Translations under genes and position numbers: made by a program
Origin: an uncultured Anaerotignum sp.
GTDB lineage: Bacteria; Bacillota; Clostridia; Lachnospirales; Anaerotignaceae
Direction: 5' to 3'
Assembly: GCA_910578425.1 (NCBI GenBank)
Contig: CAJTQX010000045.1
Location: 3,224-15,569 of the forward strand
DNA: 12,346 nucleotides
Shown here: positions 6,088 through 12,346 of the stretch, piece by piece
Layout of the letters: every line of letters starts with the position of its first letter
How positions within the stretch are numbered: the first letter of the stretch is position 1
The notes under the pieces: model-generated
Seen by the model: only the letters and a program-made list of their open reading frames with translations
Database searches by the model: none
What the model was told of the DNA's origin: nothing

Positions 6088-6359
6088 TAGATTTTTCCCA
6101 AAAATCAGGAGATTTCTTCAATATCTTTACCACTTTTTTGAAATAGTCCTCTTTTTCTTAAATTATCAGTATTCTCTCAGACGGTGTCGTCACTCGTTTG
6201 AGAGAACAAGAGTAATACAGCGTATATGAACCGCACCAGGAAGGAAGCTGCATTCTTTGCACAGCGGGCGGCATGTTCTGCGGCTTTCGGACAATACGAC
6301 CTGTATATGCCTGTATCCCCCGAATTACTTCAAGGAAGCGTTTTTGTTATATAACAACA
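6088..6359. other. Intergenic region between the rplM promoter and the dctM terminator
   Basis: No gene is supported. It holds an imperfect hairpin at 6172-6206: TTCTCTCA pairs with TGAGAGAA, and after one mismatch ACG pairs with CGT. It also holds a perfect 14-bp palindrome, TTGTTATATAACAA, at 6344-6357 beside the dctM terminator. Short open frames here, including a minus-strand frame from 6158 to 6346, lack ribosome binding sites and recognisable similarity. Confidence 0.5.
6344..6357. repeat. Perfect palindrome TTGTTATATAACAA
   Basis: A 14-bp perfect palindrome two bases from the terminator stem at 6360-6394. Its half sites TTGTTA/TAACAA resemble those of Rex operators, but they are 2 bases apart instead of the usual 6, and the site is downstream of dctM rather than at a promoter. 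A binding function is therefore doubtful; it may extend the T-rich end of the terminator. Confidence 0.45.
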
Positions 6360-6394
6360 GTAAGCATCAATTTGTATGTTAAATTGATGCTTAC
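6360..6394 (-). terminator. Terminator hairpin after dctM
   Basis: GTAAGCATCAATTT (6360-6373) and AAATTGATGCTTAC (6381-6394) form a perfect 14-bp stem around a 7-base loop, 76 bases past the dctM stop codon. On the minus strand it is followed by TGTTGTTATAT, a T-rich but interrupted tract. It most likely ends the CoA-transferase to dctM unit; on the plus strand GTCTTCTTTAT follows, so some bidirectional action is possible. Confidence 0.68.
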
Positions 6395-6470
6395 GTCTTC
6401 TTTATCGTTTGATATACATATTGGGATACAACTCTTTCGGCAGTTTCCCTGCCATTTGATCGCTGTGGTC

Positions 6471-7748
6471 TTATTTAACCAGATTTGGCAGGAAAAGAAC
6501 AATCTCAGGAATAAATGTAATCAGCAAAAGGCCTGTCAAAGCCAAGCCAATATACAGAAACAAATGCCTGTTTATCACATCTTTTACCGTCAGCCCATCT
6601 ACCAGCTTCGCACCGACAAAAAGATTTACCCCCAGCGGCGGGGTCACAATACCGATGCTCAGGTTGACAATCATCATTACGCCAAAATGTACCAAATCAA
6701 TCCCAAACGCCTGACAGATCGGTATAAAAATCGGCGCGACAATCAGAATTGCGGCGTTTGTTTCCATAAACGTGCCAATAAAGAGCAGGAGCAGGTTGAT
6801 CAACAGCAGCAATACGATCCTGCTGTCCGTCATACTGATAATCCAGTTAGACATTTTTACAGGGATAGACGCCTGTGTCATAACAAATCCGAATGCCGCT
6901 GCGCCCGCAACAATGAACATTACCATTGCCGCCGAAACAACAGAATCTTTCATTACTTTGTAAATCTTTTTCAGGTTCAGCTCTCTGTATACAAAGAATC
7001 CGACCAGCAGGCCATACAGGCAGGCAACCGCCGCCGCTTCCGTCGGTGTAAAAATACCGCCGTAAATACCGCCCAAAATGATCAGCGGCATCAGCAAAGA
7101 CCAGATTGCTTCAATAAATGTACGCACTACTTCTTTCAGGGAAAACTTATAATTCGTTTTCACATGTTTTCTGCCGTAAACGAAAGACCAGATAGACATC
7201 AGCACGACCAGCAGGCAGCCCGGGATAATGCCGCCGGAGAAAACATCTCCGGTAGACGCCCCAGTCGTTACGGAATACGTTACCATCGGAATACTGGGCG
7301 GTATGATCGTCCCGAGGAAACCCGCTACAGAGCATGTTGTAACGGCAAATCGTTTGTCATATCCTGCCTCTATCATAGAAGGAACCAAAATGGAGCCTAT
7401 TGCAATGACCGTTGCCGTAGCGGAACCGGAAATTGCTCCCATAAATGCCGACGCGACAAACGCGACGATTGCCAGACCGCCAGGCAGCCCACCGACAATG
7501 GAATTTGCGAAATTCACCAATCGTCTGGATACCCCGCCTTCCGCCATCAGCCCGCCTGCAATCATGAAAAACGGAAGTGCCATCAGGGAAAAAGAATCCA
7601 TGGAAACAAACAAACGCTGAGGGATAACCGCCATAGCAGTCGTTGTGAAAAAATACAGAGGGATTGCCGACGCCGCAAGCAGCGCGACCGCAATCGGCAC
7701 GCCCAGAAACGCAAATACAAAAAAGACAAGAAACAATGTAGCTGCCAT
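6471..7748 (-). CDS. dctM: TRAP transporter large permease subunit DctM
   Basis: A 425-residue, highly hydrophobic membrane protein with roughly a dozen membrane segments, the channel-forming subunit that couples solute uptake to the sodium or proton gradient. DctM-type segments are visible: SFSLMALPFFMIAGGLM, the GAISGSATATVIAIGSI loop, IIPPSIPMVTY, IFTPTEAAAVACLYGL and IGIVTPPLGVNLFVG. Length is normal for the family. The ATG at 7748 overlaps the dctQ stop by one base (TGATG), with AGGAGGTGAT about 7 bases upstream, indicating translational coupling. A GTG at 7751 would add one residue and is equally well placed. It is last in the unit, before a terminator hairpin. Confidence 0.95.
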   Translation of the reverse strand: MAATLFLVFFVFAFLGVPIAVALLAASAIPLYFFTTTAMAVIPQRLFVSMDSFSLMALPFFMIAGGLMAEGGVSRRLVNFANSIVGGLPGGLAIVAFVASAFMGAISGSATATVIAIGSILVPSMIEAGYDKRFAVTTCSVAGFLGTIIPPSIPMVTYSVTTGASTGDVFSGGIIPGCLLVVLMSIWSFVYGRKHVKTNYKFSLKEVVRTFIEAIWSLLMPLIILGGIYGGIFTPTEAAAVACLYGLLVGFFVYRELNLKKIYKVMKDSVVSAAMVMFIVAGAAAFGFVMTQASIPVKMSNWIISMTDSRIVLLLLINLLLLFIGTFMETNAAILIVAPIFIPICQAFGIDLVHFGVMMIVNLSIGIVTPPLGVNLFVGAKLVDGLTVKDVINRHLFLYIGLALTGLLLITFIPEIVLFLPNLVK

Positions 7749-8245
7749 CACAGCATCACCTCCTCAAACCCTTCCTTATCTCCTTTGATAATCTTTACCA
7801 GCACCTGGAGGGAACGCAGCATACTCAGGGCAAAGCCGATTGGCAAAGCCAAATAAATCATCCAAAAGGGGATACGGAGCAGCGGCGTTACGTTGCCGGT
7901 CCTGACCGCCATATTTACAAATATTATGGATAATACCAGCACCATGGCAAATATCAGCGTCAGCAAAATACCGCTGATAATCTCAAGTACCCGCCGCAGT
8001 TTCTGCGGTGCAAAGGATACGAAAATATCAATGCCAAGATGCGCCTTTTTTTCTGTCGCGATACTGATTCCAATGCAGATGCCCCAGACCATCAGATATC
8101 TGGAAGCTTCTTCTGACCAGATGATTGGGCTGTTCAATACATATCTGAAAAACACTGCGACCAACGTAATGATGCTCATTGCGGAAAAGCAGAAAATCGC
8201 AGTAAGCTCCTCCGCTTTTCTGATTATTGCGTCCAGATGTTTCAT
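7748..8245 (-). CDS. dctQ: TRAP transporter small permease subunit DctQ
   Basis: A 165-residue membrane protein with four predicted helices (about residues 13-35, 45-62, 85-112 and 125-148), the usual DctQ layout. The WSEEASRYLMVWGICIGISIATEKKAHLGIDIF segment is characteristic of the family. It pairs with DctM to form the membrane part of the transporter. AAAGGAG lies 6 bases before the ATG. It overlaps dctM by one base and is 130 bases downstream of dctP, from which it is separated by a GC-rich hairpin. Confidence 0.95.
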   Translation of the reverse strand: MKHLDAIIRKAEELTAIFCFSAMSIITLVAVFFRYVLNSPIIWSEEASRYLMVWGICIGISIATEKKAHLGIDIFVSFAPQKLRRVLEIISGILLTLIFAMVLVLSIIFVNMAVRTGNVTPLLRIPFWMIYLALPIGFALSMLRSLQVLVKIIKGDKEGFEEVML

Positions 8246-8308
8246 ATGCTCTCCTTTCCTGTCAAATAAGATTGAATTTTTCAGTATTTTCCGTCCTTTA
8301 GGGGAGGT

Positions 8309-8337
8309 GCCTCTCCCCCTGTTCCGGCGGGAGAGGC
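8309..8337 (-). repeat. Intercistronic GC-rich hairpin between dctP and dctQ
   Basis: GCCTCTCCC and GGGAGAGGC form a perfect 9-bp stem around an 11-base loop. A competing stem, GGGGAG (8301-8306) with CTCCCC (8313-8318), overlaps the first arm. No T-run follows on the minus strand, so full termination is unlikely. A role in mRNA processing or in protecting the dctP message is plausible, since the binding protein is needed in excess over the permease. Confidence 0.6.
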
Positions 8338-8375
8338 TGCAAAAAAGTCAGTCAGCAGCATTCAGCCGTGGCTGT

Positions 8376-9398
8376 TCAATAATCATTCAGAATACTCTGA
8401 ATCGTATCTTCGCCAATCTGCGCCGCATACTGGTCATACACCGTATCCCAGCATGCCTCTCTGAACGCTGCCTTATCAATCTCCGTTACAGTAAAGCCAT
8501 CGTCCTTCAAAGCCTGAATATATTCATCTGTCTGCTGCTGGTTCACTTCTCTCTGGTATTCTGTCGCTTCTTCAGCGGCTTCTGTCAGTGCTGTTTGAAT
8601 ATCCGCCGGAAGGCTGTCAAAACGGCTCCTGCTCATCATCAGAATGACCGTTACATAAAATTCGCTGCTTGTTGAAATATAAGGCGCGACTTCCTGGATA
8701 TTCGCCGTATACATCGACGGGATAGAAACGCTGACGCCGTCTACCGTACCATTCTGTATTGCGGTATAAACCTCACTCCAGCCCATCGTGATCGCGCTTA
8801 CGCCAAGCGCACTGTACGCGGCAATATGGATCGGGTTATTATTTGCTCTGATTTTCAGCCCAGCCATATCTTCCGGTTTTTCAATCGGGCGTTTATTATT
8901 CCATGTGCAGAAAAAACCATTTTCCCAGTTTGCCAGGCCTTTGATGCCTACGTTGTCAAGGCTTGCAAGCGCGGCCTGTCCAATCTCGCCGTCCAGAACC
9001 GCATGCGCATGGGCGGAATCCCGGAACAGAAACGGCAGGTCAAATGCAGTATAAGAATCTGTAAAAGAAGCCAGATTGCCGGAATTGCAAAGAGCCATAT
9101 CTATCGTACCCATTGTCAGGCCCTCAATCAGGTCTGCTTCATTCCCAAGCTGCCCGGCAGGGAAAATCTCCACTTTTACTTTCCCATCTGTTTTTTCATC
9201 CAACAGCTCCGCGAATTTCTGAAGCCCCAGATGGTAGGAATGATCCGCTGTTACAACGTGCCCCACCTGTAACGTATAACTTCCGTCATTTTTTGTTTCA
9301 GCAGTCTGGTTATCTGCGCCGCCGCGGCAGCCGGTAAAAAGAGCTGCGCCCATCACAAGCACCAGTAATGCAGCCGTAAATCTCTTGCATTTTTTCAT
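8376..9398 (-). CDS. dctP: TRAP transporter substrate-binding protein DctP
   Basis: A 340-residue exported solute receptor that delivers substrate to DctQM. The N-terminus MKKCKRF plus a hydrophobic stretch ends in LFTGC, a lipobox-like signal with Cys24 as the lipid anchor, as expected in a Gram-positive cell. Family landmarks are VEIFPAGQLGNEADLIEGLTMGTIDMA (76-102), DLPFLFRD (120-127), GLKIRANNN (180-188) with Arg184, the arginine that usually clamps the substrate carboxylate, and WSEVYTAIQNGTVDGV (207-222). The arginine favours a carboxylate ligand but does not say which. GGAGGG precedes the ATG by about 5 bases. It lies 48 bases after the YbhB-like gene, and no separate promoter was seen. 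Confidence 0.95.
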   Translation of the reverse strand: MKKCKRFTAALLVLVMGAALFTGCRGGADNQTAETKNDGSYTLQVGHVVTADHSYHLGLQKFAELLDEKTDGKVKVEIFPAGQLGNEADLIEGLTMGTIDMALCNSGNLASFTDSYTAFDLPFLFRDSAHAHAVLDGEIGQAALASLDNVGIKGLANWENGFFCTWNNKRPIEKPEDMAGLKIRANNNPIHIAAYSALGVSAITMGWSEVYTAIQNGTVDGVSVSIPSMYTANIQEVAPYISTSSEFYVTVILMMSRSRFDSLPADIQTALTEAAEEATEYQREVNQQQTDEYIQALKDDGFTVTEIDKAAFREACWDTVYDQYAAQIGEDTIQSILNDY

Positions 9399-9446
9399 AG
9401 TATCCCTCCACTTCTCTTTGACCGTAGTCTGTCTGTTTTCCCTGCG

Positions 9447-9950
9447 TCAGTCGTCATATACGCCTTTCAGCGTCGCTCTGCCTAAAATATGCCCTTCCAT
9501 CTCATGATACAAAGCGTTCAGCCAAAACCCTTCCTCCAGTTCCAGCATGCAGTCCAAAGCAAAAACATGCAGTTCATATCTATGCGGGCAGTCCGGCGCG
9601 CCCATGCCGCCATAACGGCAGCATTCCCGCTCCGGCAGAGAACCTCCCTGTATGCTGGGCCAGCTGTTCAGCCCCTGGACAAAATCCCTGTCTGTCTGGC
9701 TCGCATTTTCTTTTACTTCCGTTTTGGTAATATTGCAGGCTGTCCAGTGAATCCAGGAAAAGCCCTTTGTCACAGGAACAGCGTCCTTATCCTCCAAAAC
9801 AATGGCAAAGGATATTGTGCCCTGCGGCGCGTCCAAAACAACAAACGGAAGGGAGCAGGTCGGAATGCCCGCTTTGTTTTTCTGTGTCCCTCTTTTCCCA
9901 TATTTATCAAGGATTTTTCCGTTTTGTATGCCGCTGCTGACTACTCTCAT
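9447..9950 (-). CDS. YbhB/YbcL family (PEBP / Raf kinase inhibitor-like) protein
   Basis: A 167-residue cytosolic protein of the phosphatidylethanolamine-binding fold. The two conserved ligand-pocket blocks are present: EDKDAVP followed by FSWIHWTACNI (53-74, His68), and YGGMGAPDCPHRYELHVFALD (113-133, His123). The C-terminus EMEGHILGRATLKGVY is typical of the bacterial YbhB group. The biochemical role of these proteins in bacteria is not established. AAAGGAG lies 10 bases before the ATG. It is 30 bases after the alcohol dehydrogenase gene and 48 bases before dctP, so it appears to be an integral part of the operon, perhaps sensing or handling a small anionic metabolite, which is inference. 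Confidence 0.93.
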   Translation of the reverse strand: MRVVSSGIQNGKILDKYGKRGTQKNKAGIPTCSLPFVVLDAPQGTISFAIVLEDKDAVPVTKGFSWIHWTACNITKTEVKENASQTDRDFVQGLNSWPSIQGGSLPERECCRYGGMGAPDCPHRYELHVFALDCMLELEEGFWLNALYHEMEGHILGRATLKGVYDD

Positions 9951-9980
9951 AGGCGCGTTTCTCCTTTCTCCCAGTCTGCA

Positions 9981-11144
9981 TTACAACGCTTTCGCGAACA
10001 TTTCTTTTATTTCCTCAGATGTCAGGCGGTATGTAGAATGGTTCATAACTCTTGTCTGCGTATTGGTTTCTGCAACCAGCTCATCCAAATCCGCTTCTGT
10101 CGCGCCGAACGAACGCAGCGGGCGCATGCACCCAACATCTTTTACCAGTGCCGTAATCGCCTCGGAAACTTTATCCAATGCCTCCCTGTCAGAAAGCCCT
10201 GTCAAATCCAATCCCATCGCTTCGCCAATCCTGCGTGCCTTTTCCAGTTCCGCCAATCCAACGACAGGAAAGGTATATGGGAGCATCACTGCATTTGCCA
10301 GACCATGCCCAACATGGAATTTCGCCCCCAGCGCAAACGCCAGGCCATGATTTGCCGCCGCGCCGTCTGTCAGGTTCATTACAAAGCCGCCGATGGTACT
10401 GGCATAGCTCATCCAATAGCGCGCTTCCTTATTATTCCCATCCGCAACTGCCTTACGCAGATATTTGGAAATAATGCGTATCCCTTCCAGGCAGATTGCA
10501 TCTGACAACGGAGATGCATTTGTGGAAATAAAGCTCTCCAAATGGTGGCAGAATGCGTCCAGACCTGTTGCCGCAGTTACGCTCTTTGGCACGCTTGCCG
10601 TCAGAAGCGGATCGACCAGCGCGATATTCGCGGAGATATTCTGGTCTACAACGCCGGCTTTGGAGCCATTTACCAGCATGATAGAGAATACAGAAACCTC
10701 CGAGCCTGTTCCCGCTGTCGTGGGCATAAGTACCAGCGGCGCACAGCGTTTCGGTACCTTGTCAATCCCCGCAAACTGTTCATAGCTGCCTTCATTTGTC
10801 ACCAGCATGGCAACAGCCTTTGCCACATCAATGGAACTGCCGCCGCCAAGCCCAACCACGCCGTCACAGCCGCTGTTTTTATAAAGCTCCAACGCAGTAT
10901 ATACGTTTTCAACAGGCGGTTCCGGAAGTACATCCCTGAATACCTCAAACGCAACGCCATATTTTTCTTCCGCTTTGTTCATAACCTCCGCTGCTGTGCC
11001 CAGTTCATGGATAACTGTATCTGTAACCATCAAAGCCTTTTTTACGCCTAATTTCTGCAAATGAAGCCCAAGCTCTGCCGCCGCGCCATTCTCCAAAATC
11101 AGTGCAGTAGGGCTTTTGAATACAATCTTTGCCGTTTTGTCCAT
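9981..11144 (-). CDS. Iron-dependent alcohol dehydrogenase (group III)
   Basis: A 387-residue NAD(P)-dependent enzyme interconverting an alcohol and an aldehyde or semialdehyde. The nucleotide-binding motif GLGGGSSIDVAK is at 98-109 and PTTAGTGSEV at 141-150. Metal ligands are predicted as Asp196 and His200 (GLDAFCHHLES), His266 (NHGLAFALG) and His280 (VGHGLANAVMLPY). AAAGGAGGT lies 7 bases before the ATG at 11144; an adjacent ATG at 11147 is equally possible. A more upstream ATG at 11183, overlapping the previous stop codon, lacks a properly spaced site. Family members act on 1,3-propanediol, lactaldehyde, methanol, butanol or 4-hydroxybutyrate; beside a CoA-transferase, a hydroxyacid/semialdehyde step is attractive, but specificity cannot be read from sequence. 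Confidence 0.94.
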   Translation of the reverse strand: MDKTAKIVFKSPTALILENGAAAELGLHLQKLGVKKALMVTDTVIHELGTAAEVMNKAEEKYGVAFEVFRDVLPEPPVENVYTALELYKNSGCDGVVGLGGGSSIDVAKAVAMLVTNEGSYEQFAGIDKVPKRCAPLVLMPTTAGTGSEVSVFSIMLVNGSKAGVVDQNISANIALVDPLLTASVPKSVTAATGLDAFCHHLESFISTNASPLSDAICLEGIRIISKYLRKAVADGNNKEARYWMSYASTIGGFVMNLTDGAAANHGLAFALGAKFHVGHGLANAVMLPYTFPVVGLAELEKARRIGEAMGLDLTGLSDREALDKVSEAITALVKDVGCMRPLRSFGATEADLDELVAETNTQTRVMNHSTYRLTSEEIKEMFAKAL

Positions 11145-11179
11145 CATTTTACCTCCTTTTGCCGTATGCTCCTTTTCTG

Positions 11180-12346
11180 TCATTCCTCGTCCAGCATTGT
11201 CCCTGTCTGTTTCAGGCGAATATGCCAGGAAAATGCCTCTGCCAAAAGCTGTGGATGGTGTCCGCCCGCTTCTTTTTTTGCCCGTTCAAAATACGCCTTC
11301 AGCTTTTCCTTATAATGCACCCCCGCACAGTTTTCCATGATGCATGCGGCACGCTGTCTGTCATCCTTTCCACGAAGGTCAGCAATGCCGTTTTCCGTTA
11401 TTACAACATCAATATCATGCTCGCATATATCCTGATGGGATACCATCGGCACAATCGTGGAAATCGCGCCCCCTTTATTTTCCGATGGCATGAGCAATAT
11501 GGAAAGCGCGGCATTTTCAGCAAAATTCGCGCCGCCGCCCAAGCCGTTCACAACCTGCGTCCCAGCGATATGGCTGCTGTTCACATTACCGTAAATGTCC
11601 ATTTCAATGCCGCTTGTCAGCGCGATAATGCCCATACGCCCAATCGTTTCTGCCCGATTTGTAATATCCGTATTCCGCAGAATGATTTTCTCCCGAAACA
11701 ACTCGGGATTTTCTTCCAAAAGCCGAACCACCTTCGGCGTCATTTGGATTGAACCCGCGGAAACCGCCCGCACCTTCCCTGCTGCAACCAGTTCCAGAAC
11801 TGCGTCTGTGATTCCCCCGCAGAAAAATGTCAAATCTGTAAAATCAGATTTTGCAAGCCCTCTTACAATTTCTGCCGCAAGGCCGCCAAAGCCTGTCTGC
11901 AAAGGCGGCAGTTTCCCGTCCGGCATGCGTTTTGCTTCTGCCCTGAGAAAGTTGATGAGGTTTTCCGCAATCTTCCGGTTTTCCTGTTTCCCCTCTCCTG
12001 CCGAAGCCGCCTCATCCAGTTCGCCGCTTTCTACAACCGCGCAAATTTTTTCAATATCCACTGTTATATAAGGCTTTCCAATTCGTTCCGCCGTATCTGT
12101 CAACGGTATCGGCCTCCCCTTTTCCGGTATGTAAATATCATGCATTCCATCCAGAGCCATAGGCTGTGCCGTATTGATTTCCACAATGATTTTTTCCGCC
12201 CGGCTCAGGAAATGCGGCACCATTCCTACGGAAGAAGTCGGTACAATACCGCCTTCTTCCGTAATATACAACGCTTCTGCTATCGCAATGTCAATTTTTC
12301 CAAAAACGCCGTCTGCAACCCAGCCCGGCATTTTATTCATCTGCTG
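11180..12346 (-). CDS. Acetyl-CoA hydrolase/CoA-transferase family protein (succinyl-CoA:acetate type), 5' end outside window
   Basis: The C-terminal 388 residues of a protein that is usually about 500 long; the frame is open to the right edge, so roughly the first 100-130 residues are missing. WVADGVFGKIDIAIAEALYITEEGGIVPTSSVG matches the region before the active-site half. The catalytic glutamate is expected in TSGIEMDIYGNVNSSH (codon at 11603-11605), followed by the CoA-binding glycine loop VNGLGGGANFAENA. HDIDVVITENGIADLRG is also typical. The family (Cat1/AarC/ScpC/Ach1) moves CoA between carboxylates such as succinate, acetate and propionate through a glutamyl-CoA intermediate. The stop is 35 bases before the dehydrogenase start, so the genes are probably co-transcribed. 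A 4-hydroxybutyrate or butyrate CoA-transferase is a possible alternative. Confidence 0.9.
   Translation of the reverse strand, partial: QQMNKMPGWVADGVFGKIDIAIAEALYITEEGGIVPTSSVGMVPHFLSRAEKIIVEINTAQPMALDGMHDIYIPEKGRPIPLTDTAERIGKPYITVDIEKICAVVESGELDEAASAGEGKQENRKIAENLINFLRAEAKRMPDGKLPPLQTGFGGLAAEIVRGLAKSDFTDLTFFCGGITDAVLELVAAGKVRAVSAGSIQMTPKVVRLLEENPELFREKIILRNTDITNRAETIGRMGIIALTSGIEMDIYGNVNSSHIAGTQVVNGLGGGANFAENAALSILLMPSENKGGAISTIVPMVSHQDICEHDIDVVITENGIADLRGKDDRQRAACIMENCAGVHYKEKLKAYFERAKKEAGGHHPQLLAEAFSWHIRLKQTGTMLDEE

Noticed and set aside
6158..6346. Minus-strand open frame of 62 codons between the dctM terminator and rplM promoter
   Set aside because: It has no upstream start codon, the internal ATG at 6274 has no ribosome binding site, and the product is unrecognised.
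6273..7856. 527-codon plus-strand frame antisense to dctM
   Set aside because: It lacks a ribosome binding site, is rich in Arg, Gln, Cys and His as expected of a shadow frame, and the opposite strand encodes a clear DctM.
11145..11183. Upstream start for the alcohol dehydrogenase overlapping the CoA-transferase stop codon
   Set aside because: The ATG has only a poorly spaced GAGGA, while AAAGGAGGT is correctly placed before the ATG pair at 11147/11144.
1..12346. CRISPR array, transposon ends, phage genes, toxin-antitoxin or defence system
   Set aside because: I found no regularly spaced direct repeats, transposase, integrase, phage structural or defence-type domains on either strand.

Overview
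The window looks like chromosomal DNA of a Gram-positive anaerobe of the class Clostridia, possibly near Lachnospirales. This is inferred from strong AGGAGG-type ribosome binding sites, a Clostridium-type IscU with a group I NifS/IscS desulfurase, a DUF1540 cysteine-rich miniprotein, an rplM-rpsI operon with an L13-type leader, and rho-independent terminators. Species cannot be fixed from the sequence. I see no insertion sequence, CRISPR array, prophage, tRNA or rRNA, and most of the content is ordinary core and fermentative metabolism.

Region 1 (1-3149, minus strand) reads iscS, then iscU, a strong terminator, then the 5' three quarters of a class B penicillin-binding protein that leaves the window on the left. 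iscS and iscU form a two-gene iron-sulfur cluster assembly operon. No iscR is present, but the DNA upstream of iscS carries repeated ATCATA/TATGAT elements that could be an operator.

Region 2 (about 3290-4757, plus strand) is a small island on the other strand. It holds a 53-residue DUF1540 protein too short for usual ORF cut-offs, with its own terminator and a possible forespore-type promoter. A 400-base non-coding stretch with several mutually exclusive hairpins follows. Next comes a single gene that fuses an AroQ chorismate mutase domain to a shikimate kinase domain, two non-consecutive steps of aromatic amino acid synthesis.

Region 3 (4919-6087, minus strand) is the ribosomal protein operon rplM-rpsI. 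It has a textbook TTGACA-17-TATAAT promoter, a structured leader of about 170 nt (probable L13 autoregulatory leader) and a strong terminator. Two inverted repeats lie between it and the shikimate kinase gene.

Region 4 (6360-12346, minus strand) is one probable transcription unit. In order of transcription it holds an acetyl-CoA hydrolase/CoA-transferase family protein (5' end outside the window), an iron-dependent alcohol dehydrogenase, a YbhB/YbcL (PEBP) protein, and a complete DctP-DctQ-DctM TRAP transporter. A plausible reading is uptake of a carboxylate by the TRAP system, activation by CoA transfer from acetyl-CoA or succinyl-CoA, and reduction or oxidation of an alcohol/aldehyde intermediate by the dehydrogenase. 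The actual substrate cannot be read from the sequence. A GC-rich hairpin between dctP and dctQ probably sets the ratio of binding protein to permease.
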